Notes under the pieces: model-generated
Seen by the model: the letters and a program-made list of their open reading frames with translations, nothing else
Told to the model about the DNA's origin: nothing
Databases searched by the model: none
Shown: piece after piece, positions 51,150 through 63,854 of the stretch
Layout: every line of letters begins with the position of its first letter
Numbering within the stretch: position 1 is the first letter of the stretch
Program-made: the position numbers and the translations under genes
From: Apostichopus japonicus
Lineage: Eukaryota; Echinodermata; Holothuroidea; Aspidochirotida; Stichopodidae
DNA length: 64,000 nucleotides
Reading direction: 5' to 3'
Assembly: GCF_037975245.1 (NCBI RefSeq)
Contig: NC_092572.1
Location: 17,428,269 to 17,492,268, forward strand

Positions 51150-52964
51150 ACAGCAAGTGCCTACACGGGGAGCTGTAAGTATTAGTTAATCCACCTAATA
51201 TCTCAGTCCATACAGTGGCGGGATGGCTCGGCGCACTGTACGAGCTCATGATCGAGACTCTCTTTTGCATCCCTGGTTCGAACCCCGGGTGATGACGCCT
51301 TTTGCCGATCTTTTACAGCAAGTGCCTACACGGGGAGCTGTAAGTATTAGTTAATCCACCTAATATCTCAGTCCATACAGTGGCGGGATGGCTCGGCGCA
51401 CTGTACGAGCTCATGATCGAGACTCTCTTTTGCATCCCTGGTTCGAACCCCGGGTGATGACGTCTTTTGCCGATCTTTTACAGCAAGTGCCTACACGGGG
51501 AGCTGTAAGTATTAGTTAATCCACCTAATATCTCAGTCCATACAGTGGCCGGATGGCTCGGCGCACTGTACGAGCTCATGATCGAGACTCTCTTTTGCAT
51601 CCCTGGTTCGAACCCCGGGTGATGACGTCTTTTGCCGATCTTTTACAGCAAGTGCCTACACGGGGAGCTGTAAGTATTAGTTAATCCACCTAATATCTCA
51701 GTCCATACAGTGGCCGGATGGCTCGGCGCACTGTACGAGCTCATGATCGAGACTCTCTTTTGCATCCCTGGTTCGAACCCCGGGTGATGACGCCTTTTGC
51801 CGATCTTTTACAGCAAGTGCCTACACGGGGAGCTGTAAGTATTAGTTAATCCACCTAATATCTCAGTCCATACAGTGGCGGGATGGCTCGGCGCACTGTA
51901 CGAGCTCATGATCGAGACTCTCTTTTGCATCCCTGGTTCGAACCCCGGGTGATGACGTCTTTTGCCGATCTTTTACAGCAAGTGCCTACACGGGGAGCTG
52001 TAAGTATTAGTTAATCCACCTAATATCTCAGTCCATACAGTGGCGGGATGGCTCGGCGCACTGTACGAGCTCATGATCGAGACTCTCTTTTGCATCCCTG
52101 GTTCGAACCCCGGGTGATGACGTCTTTTGCCGATCTTTTACAGCAAGTGCCTACACGGGGAGCTGTAAGTATTAGTTAATCCACCTAATATCTCAGTCCA
52201 TACAGTGGCGGGATGGCTCGGCGCACTGTACGAGCTCATGATCGAGACTCTCTTTTGCATCCCTGGTTCGAACCCCGGGTGATGACGTCTTTTGCCGATC
52301 TTTTACAGCAAGTGCCTACACGGGGAGCTGTAAGTATTAGTTAATCCACCTAATATCTCAGTCCATACAGTGGCGGGATGGCTCGGCGCACTGTACGAGC
52401 TCATGATCGAGACTCTCTTTTGCATCCCTGGTTCGAACCCCGGGTGATGACGTCTTTTGCCGATCTTTTACAGCAAGTGCCTACACGGGGAGCTGTAAGT
52501 ATTAGTTAATCCACCTAATATCTCAGTCCATACAGTGGCGGGATGGCTCGGCGCACTGTACGAGCTCATGATCGAGACTCTCTTTTGCATCCCTGGTTCG
52601 AACCCCGGGTGATGACGCCTTTTGCCGATCTTTTACAGCAAGTGCCTACACGGGGAGCTGTAAGTATTAGTTAATCCACCTAATATCTCAGTCCATACAG
52701 TGGCGGGATGGCTCGGCGCACTGTACGAGCTCATGATCGAGACTCTCTTTTGCATCCCTGGTTCGAACCCCGGGTGATGACGTCTTTTGCCGATCTTTTA
52801 CAGCAAGTGCCTACACGGGGAGCTGTAAGTATTAGTTAATCCACCTAATATCTCAGTCCATACAGTGGCGGGATGGCTCGGCGCACTGTACGAGCTCATG
52901 ATCGAGACTCTCTTTTGCATCCCTGGTTCGAACCCCGGGTGATGACGCCTTTTGCCGATCTTTT
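51150..52964 (+). repeat. Candidate duplicated segment, copy 2 (units 311-321)
   Basis: Carries G71C in its third and fourth units (313 at window 51550, 314 at window 51715). Unit 313 lacks the C46A of unit 294, so C46A arose or was lost on one copy only. Confidence 0.45.
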
Positions 52965-54614
52965 ACAGCAAGTGCCTACACGGGGAGCTGTAAGTATTAG
53001 TTAATCCACCTAATATCTCAGTCCATACAGTGGCGGGATGGCTCGGCGCACTGTACGAGCTCATGATCGAGACTCTCTTTTGCATCCCTGGTTCGAACCC
53101 CGGGTGATGACGTCTTTTGCCGATCTTTTACAGCAAGTGCCTACACGGGGAGCTGTAAGTATTAGTTAATCCACCTAATATCTCAGTCCATACAGTGGCG
53201 GGATGGCTCGGCGCACTGTACGAGCTCATGATCGAGACTCTCTTTTGCATCCCTGGTTCGAACCCCGGGTGATGACGTCTTTTGCCGATCTTTTACAGCA
53301 AGTGCCTACACGGGGAGCTGTAAGTATTAGTTAATCCACCTAATATCTCAGTCCATACAGTGGCGGGATGGCTCGGCGCACTGTACGAGCTCATGATCGA
53401 GACTCTCTTTTGCATCCCTGGTTCGAACCCCGGGTGATGACGTCTTTTGCCGATCTTTTACAGCAAGTGCCTACACGGGGAGCTGTAAGTATTAGTTAAT
53501 CCACCTAATATCTCAGTCCATACAGTGGCGGGATGGCTCGGCGCACTGTACGAGCTCATGATCGAGACTCTCTTTTGCATCCCTGGTTCGAACCCCGGGT
53601 GATGACGTCTTTTGCCGATCTTTTACAGCAAGTGCCTACACGGGGAGCTGTAAGTATTAGTTAATCCACCTAATATCTCAGTCCATACAGTGGCGGGATG
53701 GCTCGGCGCACTGTACGAGCTCATGATCGAGACTCTCTTTTGCATCCCTGGTTCGAACCCCGGGTGATGACGTCTTTTGCCGATCTTTTACAGCAAGTGC
53801 CTACACGGGGAGCTGTAAGTATTAGTTAATCCACCTAATATCTCAGTCCATACAGTGGCGGGATGGCTCGGCGCACTGTACGAGCTCATGATCGAGACTC
53901 TCTTTTGCATCCCTGGTTCGAACCCCGGGTGATGACGTCTTTTGCCGATCTTTTACAGCAAGTGCCTACACGGGGAGCTGTAAGTATTAGTTAATCCACC
54001 TAATATCTCAGTCCATACAGTGGCGGGATGGCTCGGCGCACTGTACGAGCTCATGATCGAGACTCTCTTTTGCATCCCTGGTTCGAACCCCGGGTGATGA
54101 CGTCTTTTGCCGATCTTTTACAGCAAGTGCCTACACGGGGAGCTGTAAGTATTAGTTAATCCACCTAATATCTCAGTCCATACAGTGGCGGGATGGCTCG
54201 GCGCACTGTACGAGCTCATGATCGAGACTCTCTTTTGCATCCCTGGTTCGAACCCCGGGTGATGACGTCTTTTGCCGATCTTTTACAGCAAGTGCCTACA
54301 CGGGGAGCTGTAAGTATTAGTTAATCCACCTAATATCTCAGTCCATACAGTGGCGGGATGGCTCGGCGCACTGTACGAGCTCATGATCGAGACTCTCTTT
54401 TGCATCCCTGGTTCGAACCCCGGGTGATGACGTCTTTTGCCGATCTTTTACAGCAAGTGCCTACACGGGGAGCTGTAAGTATTAGTTAATCCACCTAATA
54501 TCTCAGTCCATACAGTGGCGGGATGGCTCGGCGCACTGTACGAGCTCATGATCGAGACTCTCTTTTGCATCCCTGGTTCGAACCCCGGGTGATGACGTCT
54601 TTTGCCGATCTTTT
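52965..54614 (+). repeat. Pure T-type block, units 322-331
   Basis: Ten consecutive T-type units without other variants, the longest T run. It is followed by seven C-type units. Confidence 0.9.
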
Positions 54615-55769
54615 ACAGCAAGTGCCTACACGGGGAGCTGTAAGTATTAGTTAATCCACCTAATATCTCAGTCCATACAGTGGCGGGATGGCTCGGCGCA
54701 CTGTACGAGCTCATGATCGAGACTCTCTTTTGCATCCCTGGTTCGAACCCCGGGTGATGACGCCTTTTGCCGATCTTTTACAGCAAGTGCCTACACGGGG
54801 AGCTGTAAGTATTAGTTAATCCACCTAATATCTCAGTCCATACAGTGGCGGGATGGCTCGGCGCACTGTACGAGCTCATGATCGAGACTCTCTTTTGCAT
54901 CCCTGGTTCGAACCCCGGGTGATGACGCCTTTTGCCGATCTTTTACAGCAAGTGCCTACACGGGGAGCTGTAAGTATTAGTTAATCCACCTAATATCTCA
55001 GTCCATACAGTGGCGGGATGGCTCGGCGCACTGTACGAGCTCATGATCGAGACTCTCTTTTGCATCCCTGGTTCGAACCCCGGGTGATGACGCCTTTTGC
55101 CGATCTTTTACAGCAAGTGCCTACACGGGGAGCTGTAAGTATTAGTTAATCCACCTAATATCTCAGTCCATACAGTGGCGGGATGGCTCGGCGCACTGTA
55201 CGAGCTCATGATCGAGACTCTCTTTTGCATCCCTGGTTCGAACCCCGGGTGATGACGCCTTTTGCCGATCTTTTACAGCAAGTGCCTACACGGGGAGCTG
55301 TAAGTATTAGTTAATCCACCTAATATCTCAGTCCATACAGTGGCGGGATGGCTCGGCGCACTGTACGAGCTCATGATCGAGACTCTCTTTTGCATCCCTG
55401 GTTCGAACCCCGGGTGATGACGCCTTTTGCCGATCTTTTACAGCAAGTGCCTACACGGGGAGCTGTAAGTATTAGTTAATCCACCTAATATCTCAGTCCA
55501 TACAGTGGCGGGATGGCTCGGCGCACTGTACGAGCTCATGATCGAGACTCTCTTTTGCATCCCTGGTTCGAACCCCGGGTGATGACGCCTTTTGCCGATC
55601 TTTTACAGCAAGTGCCTACACGGGGAGCTGTAAGTATTAGTTAATCCACCTAATATCTCAGTCCATACAGTGGCGGGATGGCTCGGCGCACTGTACGAGC
55701 TCATGATCGAGACTCTCTTTTGCATCCCTGGTTCGAACCCCGGGTGATGACGCCTTTTGCCGATCTTTT
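54615..55769 (+). repeat. Pure C-type block, units 332-338
   Basis: Seven consecutive C-type units directly after the longest T-type run. Confidence 0.9.
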
Positions 55770-58700
55770 ACAGCAAGTGCCTACACGGGGAGCTGTAAGT
55801 ATTAGTTAATCCACCTAATATCTCAGTCCATACAGTGGCGGGATGGCTCGGCGCACTGTACGAGCTCATGATCGAGACTCTCTTTTGCATCCCTGGTTCG
55901 AACCCCGGGTGATGACGTCTTTTGCCGATCTTTTACAGCAAGTGCCTACACGGGGAGCTGTAAGTATTAGTTAATCCACCTAATATCTCAGTCCATACAG
56001 TGGCGGGATGGCTCGGCGCACTGTACGAGCTCATGATCGAGACTCTCTTTTGCATCCCTGGTTCGAACCCCGGGTGATGACGTCTTTTGCCGATCTTTTA
56101 CAGCAAGTGCCTACACGGGGAGCTGTAAGTATTAGTTAATCCACCTAATATCTCAGTCCATACAGTGGCGGGATGGCTCGGCGCACTGTACGAGCTCATG
56201 ATCGAGACTCTCTTTTGCATCCCTGGTTCGAACCCCGGGTGATGACGCCTTTTGCCGATCTTTTACAGCAAGTGCCTACACGGGGAGCTGTAAGTATTAG
56301 TTAATCCACCTAATATCTCAGTCCATACAGTGGCGGGATGGCTCGGCGCACTGTACGAGCTCATGATCGAGACTCTCTTTTGCATCCCTGGTTCGAACCC
56401 CGGGTGATGACGTCTTTTGCCGATCTTTTACAGCAAGTGCCTACACGGGGAGCTGTAAGTATTAGTTAATCCACCTAATATCTCAGTCCATACAGTGGCG
56501 GGATGGCTCGGCGCACTGTACGAGCTCATGATCGAGACTCTCTTTTGCATCCCTGGTTCGAACCCCGGGTGATGACGTCTTTTGCCGATCTTTTACAGCA
56601 AGTGCCTACACGGGGAGCTGTAAGTATTAGTTAATCCACCTAATATCTCAGTCCATACAGTGGCGGGATGGCTCGGCGCACTGTACGAGCTCATGATCGA
56701 GACTCTCTTTTGCATCCCTGGTTCGAACCCCGGGTGATGACGTCTTTTGCCGATCTTTTACAGCAAGTGCCTACACGGGGAGCTGTAAGTATTAGTTAAT
56801 CCACCTAATATCTCAGTCCATACAGTGGCGGGATGGCTCGGCGCACTGTACGAGCTCATGATCGAGACTCTCTTTTGCATCCCTGGTTCGAACCCCGGGT
56901 GATGACGTCTTTTGCCGATCTTTTACAGCAAGTGCCTACACGGGGAGCTGTAAGTATTAGTTAATCCACCTAATATCTCAGTCCATACAGTGGCGGGATG
57001 GCTCGGCGCACTGTACGAGCTCATGATCGAGACTCTCTTTTGCATCCCTGGTTCGAACCCCGGGTGATGACGTCTTTTGCCGATCTTTTACAGCAAGTGC
57101 CTACACGGGGAGCTGTAAGTATTAGTTAATCCACCTAATATCTCAGTCCATACAGTGGCGGGATGGCTCGGCGCACTGTACGAGCTCATGATCGAGACTC
57201 TCTTTTGCATCCCTGGTTCGAACCCCGGGTGATGACGTCTTTTGCCGATCTTTTACAGCAAGTGCCTACACGGGGAGCTGTAAGTATTAGTTAATCCACC
57301 TAATATCTCAGTCCATACAGTGGCGGGATGGCTCGGCGCACTGTACGAGCTCATGATCGAGACTCTCTTTTGCATCCCTGGTTCGAACCCCGGGTGATGA
57401 CGCCTTTTGCCGATCTTTTACAGCAAGTGCCTACACGGGGAGCTGTAAGTATTAGTTAATCCACCTAATATCTCAGTCCATACAGTGGCGGGATGGCTCG
57501 GCGCACTGTACGAGCTCATGATCGAGACTCTCTTTTGCATCCCTGGTTCGAACCCCGGGTGATGACGTCTTTTGCCGATCTTTTACAGCAAGTGCCTACA
57601 CGGGGAGCTGTAAGTATTAGTTAATCCACCTAATATCTCAGTCCATACAGTGGCGGGATGGCTCGGCGCACTGTACGAGCTCATGATCGAGACTCTCTTT
57701 TGCATCCCTGGTTCGAACCCCGGGTGATGACGTCTTTTGCCGATCTTTTACAGCAAGTGCCTACACGGGGAGCTGTAAGTATTAGTTAATCCACCTAATA
57801 TCTCAGTCCATACAGTGGCGGGATGGCTCGGCGCACTGTACGAGCTCATGATCGAGACTCTCTTTTGCATCCCTGGTTCGAACCCCGGGTGATGACGTCT
57901 TTTGCCGATCTTTTACAGCAAGTGCCTACACGGGGAGCTGTAAGTATTAGTTAATCCACCTAATATCTCAGTCCATACAGTGGCGGGATGGCTCGGCGCA
58001 CTGTACGAGCTCATGATCGAGACTCTCTTTTGCATCCCTGGTTCGAACCCCGGGTGATGACGTCTTTTGCCGATCTTTTACAGCAAGTGCCTACACGGGG
58101 AGCTGTAAGTATTAGTTAATCCACCTAATATCTCAGTCCATACAGTGGCGGGATGGCTCGGCGCACTGTACGAGCTCATGATCGAGACTCTCTTTTGCAT
58201 CCCTGGTTCGAACCCCGGGTGATGACGTCTTTTGCCGATCTTTTACAGCAAGTGCCTACACGGGGAGCTGTAAGTATTAGTTAATCCACCTAATATCTCA
58301 GTCCATACAGTGGCGGGATGGCTCGGCGCACTGTACGAGCTCATGATCGAGACTCTCTTTTGCATCCCTGGTTCGAACCCCGGGTGATGACGTCTTTTGC
58401 CGATCTTTTACAGCAAGTGCCTACACGGGGAGCTGTAAGTATTAGTTAATCCACCTAATATCTCAGTCCATACAGTGGCGGGATGGCTCGGCGCACTGTA
58501 CGAGCTCATGATCGAGACTCTCTTTTGCATCCCTGGTTCGAACCCCGGGTGATGACGTCTTTTGCCGATCTTTTACAGCAAGTGCCTACACGGGGAGCTG
58601 TAAGTATTAGTTAATCCACCTAATATCTCAGTCCATACAGTGGCGGGATGGCTCGGCGCACTGTACGAGCTCATGATCGAGACTCTCTTTTGCATCCCTG

Positions 58701-61700
58701 GTTCGAACCCCGGGTGATGACGTCTTTTGCCGATCTTTTACAGCAAGTGCCTACACGGGGAGCTGTAAGTATTAGTTAATCCACCTAATATCTCAGTCCA
58801 TACAGTGGCGGGATGGCTCGGCGCACTGTACGAGCTCATGATCGAGACTCTCTTTTGCATCCCTGGTTCGAACCCCGGGTGATGACGCCTTTTGCCGATC
58901 TTTTACAGCAAGTGCCTACACGGGGAGCTGTAAGTATTAGTTAATCCACCTAATATCTCAGTCCATACAGTGGCGGGATGGCTCGGCGCACTGTACGAGC
59001 TCATGATCGAGACTCTCTTTTGCATCCCTGGTTCGAACCCCGGGTGATGACGCCTTTTGCCGATCTTTTACAGCAAGTGCCTACACGGGGAGCTGTAAGT
59101 ATTAGTTAATCCACCTAATATCTCAGTCCATACAGTGGCGGGATGGCTCGGCGCACTGTACGAGCTCATGATCGAGACTCTCTTTTGCATCCCTGGTTCG
59201 AACCCCGGGTGATGACGTCTTTTGCCGATCTTTTACAGCAAGTGCCTACACGGGGAGCTGTAAGTATTAGTTAATCCACCTAATATCTCAGTCCATACAG
59301 TGGCGGGATGGCTCGGCGCACTGTACGAGCTCATGATCGAGACTCTCTTTTGCATCCCTGGTTCGAACCCCGGGTGATGACGTCTTTTGCCGATCTTTTA
59401 CAGCAAGTGCCTACACGGGGAGCTGTAAGTATTAGTTAATCCACCTAATATCTCAGTCCATACAGTGGCGGGATGGCTCGGCGCACTGTACGAGCTCATG
59501 ATCGAGACTCTCTTTTGCATCCCTGGTTCGAACCCCGGGTGATGACGTCTTTTGCCGATCTTTTACAGCAAGTGCCTACACGGGGAGCTGTAAGTATTAG
59601 TTAATCCACCTAATATCTCAGTCCATACAGTGGCGGGATGGCTCGGCGCACTGTACGAGCTCATGATCGAGACTCTCTTTTGCATCCCTGGTTCGAACCC
59701 CGGGTGATGACGCCTTTTGCCGATCTTTTACAGCAAGTGCCTACACGGGGAGCTGTAAGTATTAGTTAATCCACCTAATATCTCAGTCCATACAGTGGCG
59801 GGATGGCTCGGCGCACTGTACGAGCTCATGATCGAGACTCTCTTTTGCATCCCTGGTTCGAACCCCGGGTGATGACGCCTTTTGCCGATCTTTTACAGCA
59901 AGTGCCTACACGGGGAGCTGTAAGTATTAGTTAATCCACCTAATATCTCAGTCCATACAGTGGCGGGATGGCTCGGCGCACTGTACGAGCTCATGATCGA
60001 GACTCTCTTTTGCATCCCTGGTTCGAACCCCGGGTGATGACGCCTTTTGCCGATCTTTTACAGCAAGTGCCTACACGGGGAGCTGTAAGTATTAGTTAAT
60101 CCACCTAATATCTCAGTCCATACAGTGGCGGGATGGCTCGGCGCACTGTACGAGCTCATGATCGAGACTCTCTTTTGCATCCCTGGTTCGAACCCCGGGT
60201 GATGACGCCTTTTGCCGATCTTTTACAGCAAGTGCCTACACGGGGAGCTGTAAGTATTAGTTAATCCACCTAATATCTCAGTCCATACAGTGGCGGGATG
60301 GCTCGGCGCACTGTACGAGCTCATGATCGAGACTCTCTTTTGCATCCCTGGTTCGAACCCCGGGTGATGACGCCTTTTGCCGATCTTTTACAGCAAGTGC
60401 CTACACGGGGAGCTGTAAGTATTAGTTAATCCACCTAATATCTCAGTCCATACAGTGGCGGGATGGCTCGGCGCACTGTACGAGCTCATGATCGAGACTC
60501 TCTTTTGCATCCCTGGTTCGAACCCCGGGTGATGACGCCTTTTGCCGATCTTTTACAGCAAGTGCCTACACGGGGAGCTGTAAGTATTAGTTAATCCACC
60601 TAATATCTCAGTCCATACAGTGGCGGGATGGCTCGGCGCACTGTACGAGCTCATGATCGAGACTCTCTTTTGCATCCCTGGTTCGAACCCCGGGTGATGA
60701 CGTCTTTTGCCGATCTTTTACAGCAAGTGCCTACACGGGGAGCTGTAAGTATTAGTTAATCCACCTAATATCTCAGTCCATACAGTGGCGGGATGGCTCG
60801 GCGCACTGTACGAGCTCATGATCGAGACTCTCTTTTGCATCCCTGGTTCGAACCCCGGGTGATGACGTCTTTTGCCGATCTTTTACAGCAAGTGCCTACA
60901 CGGGGAGCTGTAAGTATTAGTTAATCCACCTAATATCTCAGTCCATACAGTGGCGGGATGGCTCGGCGCACTGTACGAGCTCATGATCGAGACTCTCTTT
61001 TGCATCCCTGGTTCGAACCCCGGGTGATGACGTCTTTTGCCGATCTTTTACAGCAAGTGCCTACACGGGGAGCTGTAAGTATTAGTTAATCCACCTAATA
61101 TCTCAGTCCATACAGTGGCGGGATGGCTCGGCGCACTGTACGAGCTCATGATCGAGACTCTCTTTTGCATCCCTGGTTCGAACCCCGGGTGATGACGCCT
61201 TTTGCCGATCTTTTACAGCAAGTGCCTACACGGGGAGCTGTAAGTATTAGTTAATCCACCTAATATCTCAGTCCATACAGTGGCGGGATGGCTCGGCGCA
61301 CTGTACGAGCTCATGATCGAGACTCTCTTTTGCATCCCTGGTTCGAACCCCGGGTGATGACGCCTTTTGCCGATCTTTTACAGCAAGTGCCTACACGGGG
61401 AGCTGTAAGTATTAGTTAATCCACCTAATATCTCAGTCCATACAGTGGCGGGATGGCTCGGCGCACTGTACGAGCTCATGATCGAGACTCTCTTTTGCAT
61501 CCCTGGTTCGAACCCCGGGTGATGACGTCTTTTGCCGATCTTTTACAGCAAGTGCCTACACGGGGAGCTGTAAGTATTAGTTAATCCACCTAATATCTCA
61601 GTCCATACAGTGGCGGGATGGCTCGGCGCACTGTACGAGCTCATGATCGAGACTCTCTTTTGCATCCCTGGTTCGAACCCCGGGTGATGACGTCTTTTGC

Positions 61701-61874
61701 CGATCTTTTACAGCAAGTGCCTACACGGGGAGCTGTAAGTATTAGTTAATCCACCTAATATCTCAGTCCATACAGTGGCGGGATGGCTCGGCGCACTGTA
61801 CGAGCTCATGATCGAGACTCTCTTTTGCATCCCTGGTTCGAACCCCGGGTGATGACGTCTTTTGCCGATCTTTT

Positions 61875-63359
61875 ACAGCAAGTGCCTACACGGGGAGCTG
61901 TAAGTATTAGTTAATCCACCTAATATCTCAGTCCATACAGTGGCGGGATGGCTCGGCGCACTGTACGAGCTCATGATCGAGACTCTCTTTTGCATCCCTG
62001 GTTCGAACCCCGGGTGATGACGCCTTTTGCCGATCTTTTACAGCAAGTGCCTACACGGGGAGCTGTAAGTATTAGTTAATCCACCTAATATCTCAGTCCA
62101 TACAGTGGCGGGATGGCTCGGCGCACTGTACGAGCTCATGATCGAGACTCTCTTTTGCATCCCTGGTTCGAACCCCGGGTGATGACGCCTTTTGCCGATC
62201 TTTTACAGCAAGTGCCTACACGGGGAGCTGTAAGTATTAGTTAATCCACCTAATATCTCAGTCCATACAGTGGCGGGATGGCTCGGCGCACTGTACGAGC
62301 TCATGATCGAGACTCTCTTTTGCATCCCTGGTTCGAACCCCGGGTGATGACGCCTTTTGCCGATCTTTTACAGCAAGTGCCTACACGGGGAGCTGTAAGT
62401 ATTAGTTAATCCACCTAATATCTCAGTCCATACAGTGGCGGGATGGCTCGGCGCACTGTACGAGCTCATGATCGAGACTCTCTTTTGCATCCCTGGTTCG
62501 AACCCCGGGTGATGACGCCTTTTGCCGATCTTTTACAGCAAGTGCCTACACGGGGAGCTGTAAGTATTAGTTAATCCACCTAATATCTCAGTCCATACAG
62601 TGGCGGGATGGCTCGGCGCACTGTACGAGCTCATGATCGAGACTCTCTTTTGCATCCCTGGTTCGAACCCCGGGTGATGACGCCTTTTGCCGATCTTTTA
62701 CAGCAAGTGCCTACACGGGGAGCTGTAAGTATTAGTTAATCCACCTAATATCTCAGTCCATACAGTGGCGGGATGGCTCGGCGCACTGTACGAGCTCATG
62801 ATCGAGACTCTCTTTTGCATCCCTGGTTCGAACCCCGGGTGATGACGCCTTTTGCCGATCTTTTACAGCAAGTGCCTACACGGGGAGCTGTAAGTATTAG
62901 TTAATCCACCTAATATCTCAGTCCATACAGTGGCGGGATGGCTCGGCGCACTGTACGAGCTCATGATCGAGACTCTCTTTTGCATCCCTGGTTCGAACCC
63001 CGGGTGATGACGCCTTTTGCCGATCTTTTACAGCAAGTGCCTACACGGGGAGCTGTAAGTATTAGTTAATCCACCTAATATCTCAGTCCATACAGTGGCG
63101 GGATGGCTCGGCGCACTGTACGAGCTCATGATCGAGACTCTCTTTTGCATCCCTGGTTCGAACCCCGGGTGATGACGCCTTTTGCCGATCTTTTACAGCA
63201 AGTGCCTACACGGGGAGCTGTAAGTATTAGTTAATCCACCTAATATCTCAGTCCATACAGTGGCGGGATGGCTCGGCGCACTGTACGAGCTCATGATCGA
63301 GACTCTCTTTTGCATCCCTGGTTCGAACCCCGGGTGATGACGCCTTTTGCCGATCTTTT
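61875..63359 (+). repeat. Pure C-type block, units 376-384
   Basis: Nine consecutive C-type units without other variants, followed by three T-type units. Confidence 0.9.
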
Positions 63360-63854
63360 ACAGCAAGTGCCTACACGGGGAGCTGTAAGTATTAGTTAAT
63401 CCACCTAATATCTCAGTCCATACAGTGGCGGGATGGCTCGGCGCACTGTACGAGCTCATGATCGAGACTCTCTTTTGCATCCCTGGTTCGAACCCCGGGT
63501 GATGACGTCTTTTGCCGATCTTTTACAGCAAGTGCCTACACGGGGAGCTGTAAGTATTAGTTAATCCACCTAATATCTCAGTCCATACAGTGGCGGGATG
63601 GCTCGGCGCACTGTACGAGCTCATGATCGAGACTCTCTTTTGCATCCCTGGTTCGAACCCCGGGTGATGACGTCTTTTGCCGATCTTTTACAGCAAGTGC
63701 CTACACGGGGAGCTGTAAGTATTAGTTAATCCACCTAATATCTCAGTCCATACAGTGGCGGGATGGCTCGGCGCACTGTACGAGCTCATGATCGAGACTC
63801 TCTTTTGCATCCCTGGTTCGAACCCCGGGTGATGACGTCTTTTGCCGATCTTTT

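Larger units (their letters stand above)
149..63838. other. Map of the C/T dimorphism at unit position 149
   Basis: This is the only common polymorphism, read by eye in all 387 full units. The site is at window 149, 314, 479, 644, 809 and 974 (unit 6, before its downstream phase shift is corrected: 973), then 1138 + 165 x (n-7). T-type units: 2, 4, 6, 23-30, 37, 38, 44, 48, 50, 51, 53, 54, 58-60, 72, 74, 76, 78-80, 84, 86, 94, 95, 98, 103, 106-108, 110, 112-115, 118, 121, 123, 125, 127, 129, 131, 133-139, 143, 144, 148, 152, 154, 156-159, 162, 166-169, 171, 173, 174, 176, 177, 185, 186, 193, 194, 197, 199, 201, 203, 205-210, 213-215, 217, 219, 225-227, 229-231, 233, 236, 243, 245, 248-251, 254, 256-258, 263, 264, 267, 270, 272, 275, 278, 279, 281, 284-291, 293, 294, 296, 298, 299, 301, 304, 305, 309, 312, 313, 315-318, 320, 322-331, 339, 340, 342-347, 349-356, 359-361, 368-370, 373-375, 385-387. 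All others are C-type. Totals: 183 T, 204 C. Confidence 0.9.
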
